From the NCBI GenBank assembly GCA_027484835.1, contig JAIXSF010000447.1, positions 1 through 40,998 on the forward strand: a stretch of DNA of 40,998 nucleotides. Reading direction: 5' to 3'. Under the pieces are notes generated by a model. That model had not been told where the DNA came from. It did no database searches and saw only the letters and a program-made list of their open reading frames with translations. Positions within the stretch are counted from its first letter, which is position 1; each line of letters opens with the position of its first letter. A program made the translations under genes and the position numbers. Source of the DNA: Rhizobiaceae bacterium (GTDB lineage Bacteria > Pseudomonadota > Alphaproteobacteria > Rhizobiales > Rhizobiaceae). Of the stretch, positions 19,679-29,612 are shown in pieces.

Positions 19679-20191
19679 ATGACTCGAAACAACGATCTGA
19701 AGCCGGCCAATGACGACGACGTCTTCGAAGTCGGCGCTCCGCTGCGTACGGGCCGTCTCGACCAGATTCTGGGCTTTCACCTGCGAATGGCAAATGTTGC
19801 GATTTACCAGGATTATACAGCCGCGATGGGAGATCTGGGCCTTACACAGAAGCAATTCGCGGTACTGGAACTCATTGCGGCCAATCCAAAGGTCAGCCAG
19901 ATCGATATTGCCAACCAGCTGAGTATGGATCGTGCCACGATGATGGCGCTGGTCAATCGGCTCGAAAGCCGAAATCTGCTTGAGCGGCAGCCTTCTCCGG
20001 TGGATCGCCGGCGGCAGGAGCTGCTGCTGACGGCCGGAGGCATCGAAATACTGAAGCAGGCGCGCAGCATTCAGGAACAGCACGAACTGCGCTTTACCTC
20101 GCGCTTTTCACCGGAAGAATTGAAGATCTTCATCGATGGGCTGAAGCGGATCTACATTGATGTGCTTCCGGGGTCTGCCCAGCCGGACTAA
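19679..20191 (+). CDS. MarR family transcriptional regulator (likely hydroxycinnamate regulator)
   Basis: LGLTQKQFAVLELIAANPKVSQIDIANQLSMDRATMMALVNRLESRNLLERQPSPVDRRRQELLLTAGG. Confidence 0.93.
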   Translation: MTRNNDLKPANDDDVFEVGAPLRTGRLDQILGFHLRMANVAIYQDYTAAMGDLGLTQKQFAVLELIAANPKVSQIDIANQLSMDRATMMALVNRLESRNLLERQPSPVDRRRQELLLTAGGIEILKQARSIQEQHELRFTSRFSPEELKIFIDGLKRIYIDVLPGSAQPD

Positions 20192-20218
20192 GCTTGTCGC
20201 TCCGCAGACCCAAAGCGA

Positions 20219-20252
20219 AACGGCCGCCTTTCGGCGGCCGTTCTCGTTTTTC
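20219..20252. terminator. Rho-independent terminator between convergent marR and aldehyde dehydrogenase genes
   Basis: AACGGCCGCC-tttc-GGCGGCCGTT, then ctcgttttt on the plus strand; aaa-type flank on the other side allows bidirectional use. Confidence 0.8.
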
Positions 20253-20253
20253 C

Positions 20254-21705
20254 TCAGAAGGGATAATGCTGGTTCGGATCTTCGATGGTGATCCAGCGCA
20301 GCTCGGTGAATTCGGAAATGGCTGCCTTGCCACCGAACCGGCCGTAACCGCTGCCCTTGACCCCACCGAAGGGCATCTGCGGCTCATCGAAGACAGTGGG
20401 TCCGTTGATGTGGCAAATGCCGGATTCGATGCGGGCAGCGACCGCCAGCGCGCGGCGAATGTCGCGGCTGAAGACAGCACCCGAAAGGCCGTATTCGGTA
20501 TCGTTGGCGACACGGATCGCTTCTTCCTCACCGCTGACCCGGATGATCGGCTTGACCGGGCCGAAGCTCTCTTCGGTGTACATGCGCATATCGGGCGTTA
20601 CGTTGTCGAGCAGAGTTGCCTCGACGACGCTGCCCTCGCGCTTGCCGCCGGCCACGAGCTTGGCGCCCTTGGAGACGGCGTCGGCAATCAGCTCATCCAT
20701 CTTCTTGGCCGATTCCAGGCTGATCAGCGAACCGAGCACCACGTGGCCCTTGGGGTCGCCGGCCGGCAGCTTTGAAGCCTTGGCGGCGAGCTTGGCGACG
20801 AACTCGTCGGCGATCTTCTCATCAACGATGATGCGCTCGGTCGACATGCAGATCTGGCCCATGTTGGCGAAGGCGCCGAAGGCTGCAGCGTTGACGGCAG
20901 CGTCGATGTCGGCATCGTCCAGGATCACGAGGGGCGCCTTGCCGCCGAGCTCGAGCAGCGCCGGCTTCAGATGGCGACCGCAAAGCTCGCCAATGATCTT
21001 GCCGACCTTGGTGGAGCCGGTGAAGTTGACGCGCTTGACCGCCGGATTGGTGATCAGGGCTTCAACGATCTTGCCTGCATCTTCCGGCGCATTGGTGATA
21101 ACGCTGATCGCGCCGGTCGGCAGACCAGCTTCAACCAGGCACTGGGCGATCAGGCGATGGGTGCCTGGGCATTGCTCGGAAGCCTTGAGGATGACGGTGT
21201 TGCCGCAGGCCAGCGGCATGGCGACGGCGCGGGTGCCGAGAATGATCGGCGCATTCCACGGTGCGATGCCAAGGCAGACACCGACGGCCTGACGCATGCC
21301 CATGGACAGCGAACCCGGCTTGTTGGACGGGATGACTTCGCCCGAAATCTGCGTGGTCATCGACGCGGCCTCGCGCAGCATGCTGGCAGCAACCATCACG
21401 TTGAAGGCACCCCAATGACCTGTGGCACCGGTTTCGGCGACCACGAGTTCGGAGAACTCCGCGGTCTTCGATTCCATGATGTCGGCGGCCTTCAGCAGGA
21501 TCTTGCGGCGTTCGCCGGGGCCGGTCTTCGACCAGGCCGGGAAGGCTGCCGCAGCGGAATCGACGGCGGCCTTGGCATCATCGAGGCTGGCGGCCGACGC
21601 TGTGGTGGCCACCTCCTGGGTGAAGGGATTGATGCGGTTGAAAGTCCTTCCGCCGGTGGCAGCCTTTTCGGCGCCGTTGATCAGCAGAGATACGTGCATG
21701 TTCAT
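20254..21705 (-). CDS. Aldehyde dehydrogenase (vanillin/4-hydroxybenzaldehyde dehydrogenase-like)
   Basis: LGIAPWNAPIILGTRAVAMPLACGNTVILKASE; LLELGGKAPLVILDDADIDAAVNAAAFGAFANMGQICMSTERIIV (catalytic E and C). Aromatic catabolism context. Confidence 0.9.
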   Translation of the reverse strand: MNMHVSLLINGAEKAATGGRTFNRINPFTQEVATTASAASLDDAKAAVDSAAAAFPAWSKTGPGERRKILLKAADIMESKTAEFSELVVAETGATGHWGAFNVMVAASMLREAASMTTQISGEVIPSNKPGSLSMGMRQAVGVCLGIAPWNAPIILGTRAVAMPLACGNTVILKASEQCPGTHRLIAQCLVEAGLPTGAISVITNAPEDAGKIVEALITNPAVKRVNFTGSTKVGKIIGELCGRHLKPALLELGGKAPLVILDDADIDAAVNAAAFGAFANMGQICMSTERIIVDEKIADEFVAKLAAKASKLPAGDPKGHVVLGSLISLESAKKMDELIADAVSKGAKLVAGGKREGSVVEATLLDNVTPDMRMYTEESFGPVKPIIRVSGEEEAIRVANDTEYGLSGAVFSRDIRRALAVAARIESGICHINGPTVFDEPQMPFGGVKGSGYGRFGGKAAISEFTELRWITIEDPNQHYPF

Positions 21706-21838
21706 GGGTTTATCTCCTCCAAAGTGATTGCGTTGAATGTCAGATCATGTGCGGTCACCCGCCCAATTTCCTGCACGGGCGTCAGACGCTCCTGCTGCAG
21801 TACGATCTCCTCATGGGATAGCCTCCGACACCCCATAC

Positions 21839-21858
21839 TTTGTAAGTCTAGCAAACAA
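21839..21858. promoter_or_regulatory. Candidate MarR operator (copy 2)
   Basis: TTTGTAAGTCTAGCAAACAA matches 19558-19577 at 16 of 20 positions; 134 bp upstream of the aldehyde dehydrogenase start. Confidence 0.5.
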
Positions 21859-21888
21859 ATTCTTTTTCACAAGAGCCAACCTGCCGGG

Positions 21889-23082
<1,194 letters not shown>

Positions 23083-23164
23083 TCAATTGTCTTTCGGCAA
23101 ATTCTGGTTCGGGAAGGGCACGGCAACAATGGACGGATCGTGTGTTTTGTTGCACAAATCGAAC

Positions 23165-24106
23165 ATGATGAAACGCAAATCGCGCCCAGCCGTCCCGGTC
23201 CCGACCTACGAGCTTTACGGCGAGGATGATCCGGCAGGCTCGCAATTCTGGGTGCATTGCGAAACAATTCCGGCCCGAAGCGCGCTTCACCACTGGGAAA
23301 TCGGCTTTCACCGGCATGAGCAGTACTTTCAGATCCTACTTGTGACCGGCGGTTCCGGAGATGCCATCTTCGAAGGCGAAATTGCCCGTTTCGAACCAAC
23401 ATCCATCGTTTCCGTGCCCCCGGCTGTCGGGCATGGCTTCCGCTTTTCCCCAGACATCGACGGCTATGTCTTCACCTTTCTTGCAAGTCGGCTTCCGGTC
23501 CGCCCTGGGGAGCCGAATGCGCTCGGACGCTTCCTGTCTTCCCCACGCGTGACGCGGCTTCCGGCTGGCGACCGTGACGGCGAGCTGATCCTGTCGCATC
23601 TGGCCCGGGTTGCCGAGGAATGGCAGGGGCGGCTTGCCGGGCGAACGGTGCTGATGGAAACCGGGCTTGCCGCGGCTCTCGCTCTGAGTGCCCGAATTTC
23701 TGCGCAGGACCGGACCGAAAGCGAAGGCGTCGACGAGAACGACCGGAGGATCGAGGCCTTCTCGGCGCTGCTCCACCGCGAGGTGCGCAATCATCGGCCG
23801 GCCTCATTCTACGCCAGCGCGCTTGGTATAACGCCGACCCATCTCAATCGGGTGCTAAAAGCCAAGACCGGGCTCGGCACGCAGGACCTCATCGCCCGTC
23901 GCCTGACCGAGGAAGCGCAGCGCGAACTGCTGTTCACGCCTGGAAGCGTCAAGGAAGTGGCCTTTCGATTGGGTTTTTCCGATCCCGCCTATTTCTCCAG
24001 GTTCTTCAGCCGCCAGACCGGCATGACACCGGGCGCCTGGCGCGAGATCGAGACCCGGCAGACCGGCGCCCGCGACAACCGAACCTTTAACGTCACAGAG
24101 CACTGA
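23165..24106 (+). CDS. AraC family regulator, PobR-like (divergent from pobA)
   Basis: C-terminal double HTH FYASALGITPTHLNRVLKAKTGLGTQDLIARRLTEEAQRELLFTPGSVKEVAFRLGFSDPAYFSRFFSRQTGMTPGAWRE. ATG at 23165 (ORF track start is upstream). Confidence 0.9.
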   Translation: MMKRKSRPAVPVPTYELYGEDDPAGSQFWVHCETIPARSALHHWEIGFHRHEQYFQILLVTGGSGDAIFEGEIARFEPTSIVSVPPAVGHGFRFSPDIDGYVFTFLASRLPVRPGEPNALGRFLSSPRVTRLPAGDRDGELILSHLARVAEEWQGRLAGRTVLMETGLAAALALSARISAQDRTESEGVDENDRRIEAFSALLHREVRNHRPASFYASALGITPTHLNRVLKAKTGLGTQDLIARRLTEEAQRELLFTPGSVKEVAFRLGFSDPAYFSRFFSRQTGMTPGAWREIETRQTGARDNRTFNVTEH

Positions 24107-25694
24107 AGCGATCGATCAGCACCTGGCGCATGGCATCCATCGGCCATTCGCGGGTGTCGGGCGCCGGCACCATGCCGGACGCAAAACCTTCGGCTGCGAA
24201 ACGCGCAACAAGTTCACTGTCTGACGAGACCACATGCAGCGGAACAGCGCGGGATGCGTCCGGCCCGGTAATGATCGCAGCGGGTTGGTGGTCCCCCAGA
24301 ATGACAAAGACGGTATCCTTGTGGAAACGCGCCATGTAGCTGCCGAGCGTTTCCAGAGAATAGTCGATCGTCTGGATATACTGCCGGCGCACCCGTTCCG
24401 GATCTGCCCAGACGACGGCGGGTGGATCTCCGCTTTCCGCCTGCTCGTTGAAGACCGTTCCATCTCCAATAGTTGACCAGTCCAGAAGACGTGGAACAGG
24501 CGTCCAGGGCGCGTGGCTCGAAATCAGCGCAATCTCGGCCATCACCTTTTCACCGGCCGTTCGGGCGGGAACTCGACCCAGTCTCTCGAAAGCCGACAGC
24601 GTATACTGGTCCGGCATCGTCACCCAGTTGAAGGGCTTGCCTCGATAGTCGAGGTCGGCGGCGGCCAGAACTTGCCTGTAGCCATAATAGGCGGCCTCGG
24701 GCCAATCCATGGTGATGGCCGGCATGGCGGCAACCGTCTTCCATCCGGCATCGGCAAACAACCTATTCAAGCTCGGCTGGTTGCTGATCATCAGCCGGTC
24801 GTAACGTGCCTGGCTGTCGATCCATAGGCCGGAGAGCAGCGTCCCATGGGCGAGCCAGCTCAGGCCACCGACTGTCGGAGAGGTGACCCAGGCACTCGCC
24901 GAAGCAAGCCCCGCCTGCTCGATTTCAGCCTGAACGCTTTTCAGACGCGGCTTGGTGATGGAGGTGTAGCGTGGGTCTTCAATGGCCGAGCGGCCGTAGG
25001 ATTCCACGAAAATCAGCACGAAATCCTTGTTTTCCAGCCCTGCGAACAGCCCGGTCCCGCGCCGTGGTCCCTCGCCGCTTGCCAGCGCCGCTTCAAAGAC
25101 TTGCATGTCCTCGACGGATTTGACGACGAGCGCCAGGCGATTGCTGACGTAACTCGGCATGCGGGCCTCGACACGCGGGACACCCGTTGCCAGCGCTGCT
25201 CCACCGAGAAGCCCCGCCACGGCAAAGCTGGCCACCATCCAGGAGCGTCCGGGCCGCGGCATCTCCGCCAGCCATCGTGCTGCGGAGAGAAAGAGGAAGA
25301 GGATTGCCATCAAAGCGACAATTGCAACAGCAATTGCCGCGAAGGCGGCGACGGTGCCAATCGTGCCCGATACCAGATTCCAGCCATCGGCCATCATCTT
25401 GACGTCGAGATAGGGATTGAAGGGGCGCTGGAAAGCGGCCTGTGTGCCAATATCGGCGATCTTGAGGAAGAGGATCAGCAGCAGAAGAAGACCGCTCACC
25501 ATGGCCGTCAATCGCCGCAGGGCCGTGGGCACGACCAGCAGCAGAAGTACGAGCAGAGGCCATTCGAGTGGCAATCGGGCAAAGACCGGCAAACCAATGG
25601 CGTCGGGATGATCCGGCAAGGTGAAGGCGAGCCACGCGACGACCGTGACAATCAAAGCACCGATCAGGGAGCGGGTCGTTCCGGTCTTCTTCAT
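24093..25694 (-). CDS. Membrane sulfatase-fold enzyme (LtaS/phosphoethanolamine or phosphoglycerol transferase-like)
   Basis: N-terminal TM segments; DFVLIFVESYGRSAIEDPRYTSITKPRL...; metal-binding FVILGDHQPAAIIT. Confidence 0.83.
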   Translation of the reverse strand: MKKTGTTRSLIGALIVTVVAWLAFTLPDHPDAIGLPVFARLPLEWPLLVLLLLVVPTALRRLTAMVSGLLLLLILFLKIADIGTQAAFQRPFNPYLDVKMMADGWNLVSGTIGTVAAFAAIAVAIVALMAILFLFLSAARWLAEMPRPGRSWMVASFAVAGLLGGAALATGVPRVEARMPSYVSNRLALVVKSVEDMQVFEAALASGEGPRRGTGLFAGLENKDFVLIFVESYGRSAIEDPRYTSITKPRLKSVQAEIEQAGLASASAWVTSPTVGGLSWLAHGTLLSGLWIDSQARYDRLMISNQPSLNRLFADAGWKTVAAMPAITMDWPEAAYYGYRQVLAAADLDYRGKPFNWVTMPDQYTLSAFERLGRVPARTAGEKVMAEIALISSHAPWTPVPRLLDWSTIGDGTVFNEQAESGDPPAVVWADPERVRRQYIQTIDYSLETLGSYMARFHKDTVFVILGDHQPAAIITGPDASRAVPLHVVSSDSELVARFAAEGFASGMVPAPDTREWPMDAMRQVLIDRFSAL

Positions 25695-25699
25695 TCCGG

Positions 25700-26749
25700 A
25701 TGCCTATGCGAGAAACGGAGGCGAAGGTAGTTGTTGCCGGGCGACTTTATCGTCATGCAAGTCCGCTGCCTTCTCTCGTGCGTATGGTGTATCAGTACCT
25801 TGGTCACGAACAACGGAAATTTTCCCGCTTGCCCCTCATACGTATCCTTGCACCGCTCGCTCTGATCGCCCTTCTGGCTTTGCTGGTGTCGAGAACGGAT
25901 CTCGCAGCCCTGAAGGACGCGTTTTCGCAGATCTCGGCGCTGCATGTGGCGCTTGGCCTTCTGCTGGTGCAGGTTCAGATCATCGTATCGGCCTTCCGCT
26001 GGCGCTTCACGGCGGCAAGGCTTGGCGAGAACATCCCCGTTCCGCTGGCCATCCGCGAATACTATGTCGCCAGCTTCCTCAACCAAAGCCTTCCGGGTGG
26101 GGTTGCCGGTGATGCGATCCGGGCATTCCGAATGCGCCACGCGGGTGAAGGCGGCTGGAAGCAGCCGGCCAAGGCCGTGCTTCTGGAGCGGTTGTCCGGG
26201 CAGATGGCCTTTTTCCTGCTTGCGCTGCCTGGCCTTGCAATCTGGCCTTTTGTTCTTAGTGGCGGCGAGACCTGGCAGGGTGTCTTGCCCTTCATGGTCG
26301 GTGCCGTGGGTGTCGGCGCAGCGATTGGGATTGGGGTTATCATCGCCTGGCACCGTGTCGCCTGGCTTCGCAGTCTGGCGAAAGAGGCCACCGACGTTTT
26401 CATCCGCGACCGGGCACTCCTGGTTCAATCGAGCCTGAGCTTCATCATCGTTGCGACTTACGTTGCTACATTCCTCGTCGCAAGCGATGCCATCGGTGCT
26501 CCGCTGCCCTGGACCGCGGCGCTCACCGTTATCCCACTTGCCCTCATCGCGATGTTGATACCGGTCGGCCTCGGCGGCTGGGGTACGCGGGAAGTGGCGG
26601 CCATGGCACTCTGGCCGCTGATCGGCGCTACGCCGACCGAGGGGCTGGTTGCGAGCCTCGTCTATGGTGGACTTTCGCTGGCGGGTGCCCTGCCCGGCCT
26701 TGGTCTTCTCTCGCTCGAGGCGCTTCGCGGCCGGCCTCGTCGCGCCTGA
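25700..26749 (+). CDS. Flippase-like / lysylphosphatidylglycerol synthase TM-domain (UPF0104) protein; start uncertain
   Basis: SAFRWRFTAARLGENIPVPLAIREYYVASFLNQSLPGGVAGDAIRAFRMRH...IPVGLGGWGTREVAAMALW. The annotated ATG is only 5 nt from the divergent gene's ATG, so a later start (e.g. 25781/25787) is possible. Confidence 0.82.
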   Translation: MPMRETEAKVVVAGRLYRHASPLPSLVRMVYQYLGHEQRKFSRLPLIRILAPLALIALLALLVSRTDLAALKDAFSQISALHVALGLLLVQVQIIVSAFRWRFTAARLGENIPVPLAIREYYVASFLNQSLPGGVAGDAIRAFRMRHAGEGGWKQPAKAVLLERLSGQMAFFLLALPGLAIWPFVLSGGETWQGVLPFMVGAVGVGAAIGIGVIIAWHRVAWLRSLAKEATDVFIRDRALLVQSSLSFIIVATYVATFLVASDAIGAPLPWTAALTVIPLALIAMLIPVGLGGWGTREVAAMALWPLIGATPTEGLVASLVYGGLSLAGALPGLGLLSLEALRGRPRRA

Positions 26750-26757
26750 GACCGTGT

Positions 26758-27513
26758 TCATTGTATCTCGATCCGGGCATAGACGTCGCCTGACGGAGCT
26801 TCTGGCGGCATTTGTGACAGCTCGACCAGGAGTTCGTCCGCTGTCTTCCAGCGATCCCAGACGAAACGATGCTGTTCACCGACCACACGATTGAAGCGAT
26901 AGCCGCCCAATCCCATCAGCCGATCGATGGCGTTTGACGCCACCGAGGGCATGGCCGGGATGTATTCGAAGGCAATCATCCCGATCGGTCTGCTCAAACC
27001 GTAAAGGATCTCCGCTTCCGCACCCTCGACGTCGATTTTGCAGAATGCCGGTATGCCGTGCTTCGAAATCAGATGATCGAGCGTGACCATGGGAACGGTG
27101 ACCTTGCGGTCCCAGACCACCTGGGAAAACCCCTTGCTCTGCTTCACCGTTTCGACAAAACGGCTGGAAATACTGGTCACCGTAGGATGGCGGCTCGAGA
27201 TCAGCAGGTCGATCTCACCGGCGCTTCGACCAACGGCAACGCGCTCGAAACCCGCGAGCGACCCTGCAAAACGGCTTTCAATGAAATCCGCAAAGGCAGG
27301 CTGAGGTTCGACAGCCACCACGCGGGCGCCGAGGTCAATCATCGTGCGACTGCGACTACCGACATGGGCGCCAATGTCGAAGATCAGATCTCCGGGTTTG
27401 ACAAAGGAGGCATAGAATTTGCGGAGGGCGGAGCGTCGCCACGGCTGGCCGTAGTAGACGACCAGTGAACGCGCGAGGCCCAAGGATGTCGAAAGCCGAT
27501 TAGCGATCCCCAT
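26758..27513 (-). CDS. FkbM family SAM-dependent methyltransferase
   Basis: GDLIFDIGAHVGSRSRTMIDLGARVVAVEPQPAF...VTLDHLISKHGIPAFCKIDVEGAEAEILYGLSRP. TAATG overlap with the upstream gene fixes the start at 27513. Confidence 0.88.
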   Translation of the reverse strand: MGIANRLSTSLGLARSLVVYYGQPWRRSALRKFYASFVKPGDLIFDIGAHVGSRSRTMIDLGARVVAVEPQPAFADFIESRFAGSLAGFERVAVGRSAGEIDLLISSRHPTVTSISSRFVETVKQSKGFSQVVWDRKVTVPMVTLDHLISKHGIPAFCKIDVEGAEAEILYGLSRPIGMIAFEYIPAMPSVASNAIDRLMGLGGYRFNRVVGEQHRFVWDRWKTADELLVELSQMPPEAPSGDVYARIEIQ

Positions 27514-28316
27514 TATTTTCCATCCGGCTGACGCAGGAGATAAACGACATCGACCGCGAATGAGTAGATGAGCGCCAAAAGTGCCGCTGCCGCGACAGCT
27601 GTCGAATAGATCGGCGTGACAATCGGAACGAGGATGATACACAGCGATCCGACCTGGATCACGCAGACCAGCTTGCGACGGAATGACGGGAACAGTTCCC
27701 CGTTGAGCTGCGGCAGGACCCAGCCGGCGGCGACAAAGACGTATCGCATCAACCCGATTAGCAGGACCCAGGCACCAGCCTTGCCGAGCAGCAGAGCGGC
27801 GACGGAAAGGATCAGAATGAAGAGGGCGTCCACTTCCATGTCGAAGCGGGCCCCCAGTCGCGATTCCAGTCCGCTTCGCCTGGCGAGATATCCATCGATA
27901 CCATCGAGTGCCAGGGCAAAAAGGATGACACCGATCAGTGACCACAGCGCCGCTTCGCTCGCGGCGAGACCTTCGAAGAACAGGAATGCAGCACCGACCA
28001 CACTGATCAGGCAGGCACGGAACGCGGTCACGACATTCGCTGGGCCAAAGCGCGTGTGCGGGTGATCCGGCAGGCCGTAGATCACGAGGGAAAAGATCAG
28101 CGCCAGGCAGAGCAAGGCTGAGGCGACGAACTCCCAGCCGAGCGGAGACTGCGCGGCAAGAAAGATTGCCGCGCCTATCGTCGCCGCCATCAGGATGGTC
28201 AGGCTGACCAGCGTGTTCGCCGTCAGACGCCCAAGCTGCGTTTTCGTCGAGAGGGCGGCGCCTCCAGACCACGAATGATCAGAGCTGCCGCCAAGCCTTT
28301 CAGGCTCGCTCGCCAT
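27513..28316 (-). CDS. CDP-alcohol phosphatidyltransferase family protein
   Basis: DGIDGYLARRSGLESRLGARFDMEVD matches the CDP-alcohol phosphotransferase motif DxxDGxxARx8Gx3Dx3D exactly. Multi-TM. Confidence 0.93.
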   Translation of the reverse strand: MASEPERLGGSSDHSWSGGAALSTKTQLGRLTANTLVSLTILMAATIGAAIFLAAQSPLGWEFVASALLCLALIFSLVIYGLPDHPHTRFGPANVVTAFRACLISVVGAAFLFFEGLAASEAALWSLIGVILFALALDGIDGYLARRSGLESRLGARFDMEVDALFILILSVAALLLGKAGAWVLLIGLMRYVFVAAGWVLPQLNGELFPSFRRKLVCVIQVGSLCIILVPIVTPIYSTAVAAAALLALIYSFAVDVVYLLRQPDGK

Positions 28317-28345
28317 TCTGCAATTCCTCCCAGACCGTGCGAAGA

Positions 28346-29452
28346 TTACTCCGCTGCAACGAGCGTTTCCAGATCCATCATATGACCGGCTCGGAGGGTC
28401 TTGGTGCGCAGATAGTTTTCATTCTCGGCCGTCACGCGACCGTTAACTGCCGCGCGCGCTTCGACTTCGATGCCGCCGAGTTTGAGGCCGGCAATCTTGG
28501 TCGGGTTGTTAGTGTAGACGGCGACCTTCGAGATCTCGAGATGGCGCAGCATGGCGACCGCCGCTTCGTAACGGCGATGATCTTCAGCAAGGCCAAGTTC
28601 GGCGTCGGCGTCGATCGTGTCGAGGCCGAGATGCTGATAGCCATAGGCGCGCATCTTTGCACCGATACCCGTGCCACGGCCTTCCTGGTCGAGATAGAGC
28701 AACACGCCACCGCCCGCCTGCTTCAACAGGGTCAGACCGTTGCGCAGCTGGTCGCCGCAATCGCATTTCAGCGAACCGCAGAGGTCACCGGTAATGCAGG
28801 ACGAGTGGATCCGAATCGGAACGGTCTTCGTGACATCCGGCTTACCGACGACGATCGCGACCTGATCCTTCTGGGCCAAGCCACCGCGGAAGACAACGAA
28901 GTCCGCGTCACCAAGGTCCTTCAGTGGCACGCGGGTCCGCACGACCTTATCGAAGCGCTGGCGTGCGACGTCCGCGCCCTTGAAACGGGTAGAGGCGATC
29001 TGGCAGCAGGCGTCAAAGCGATCGGCGATCGTCGTGATGTCGGCGAGCACCATGGCCGGCAGCAGGAGTGCGAGACGGGCAAACTCGGCCGACTGCGACG
29101 CAAGTGCATCCGCGGGCTGCCAGAGAGCCGGCTTTTCAGCACCCAGAGCGTAAGCAAGACGCGACGCCGCATCGAAGGATACCCCGGCGAGCGGGGTGAT
29201 GATGTCGCGCTCAACCGCGATTCCGAGACGCTGCGCACGCGGTGCCGTGAGAAGCAGGGTGTGACGATCCTCGGTCGCGGCGGCGAACTGGTCAAAAAGA
29301 GATGGCGCAACGCAATCGAGAGCCAGGGCTGCTAGTTTCCGCTCCCCCTCGCTGATCACCACAGGGCGGCCATAGCGCAGTTCGGCTACGGCGCGTTCAA
29401 CCTCGATCTCAGCGGTCGGAAACTGGAAAACGGGCTGGCTGGACTTGGACAT
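28346..29452 (-). CDS. ribA: GTP cyclohydrolase II with degenerate N-terminal DHBP-synthase-like domain
   Basis: RIHSSCITGDLCGSLKCDCGDQLRNGLTLL (Zn Cys triad), LYLDQEGRGTGIGAKMRAYGYQHLGLDTIDAD, TNNPTKIAGLKLGGIEV. Confidence 0.92.
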   Translation of the reverse strand: MSKSSQPVFQFPTAEIEVERAVAELRYGRPVVISEGERKLAALALDCVAPSLFDQFAAATEDRHTLLLTAPRAQRLGIAVERDIITPLAGVSFDAASRLAYALGAEKPALWQPADALASQSAEFARLALLLPAMVLADITTIADRFDACCQIASTRFKGADVARQRFDKVVRTRVPLKDLGDADFVVFRGGLAQKDQVAIVVGKPDVTKTVPIRIHSSCITGDLCGSLKCDCGDQLRNGLTLLKQAGGGVLLYLDQEGRGTGIGAKMRAYGYQHLGLDTIDADAELGLAEDHRRYEAAVAMLRHLEISKVAVYTNNPTKIAGLKLGGIEVEARAAVNGRVTAENENYLRTKTLRAGHMMDLETLVAAE

Positions 29453-29612
29453 GAGGCATACTCTCCCTATTCAGTGGCATGCACTACGCCGTAGCTTCGG
29501 CGATGGTTTGCGCTTGCATCGTAAAATTAATTTGATGATGACCGAGGAACCAATTTCCCTCTGTCGCAATAGATGTCAGTCACACCCTTATGTAGGGCGG
29601 GGAGATTGCAGT

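Noticed and set aside
27514-28272. N-terminal half of the 504-aa minus ORF (26758-28272) as part of the FkbM protein
   Set aside because: The portion above 27513 overlaps the CDP-alcohol phosphatidyltransferase in another frame and is R/P/C-rich; the real FkbM start is the TAATG overlap at 27513.
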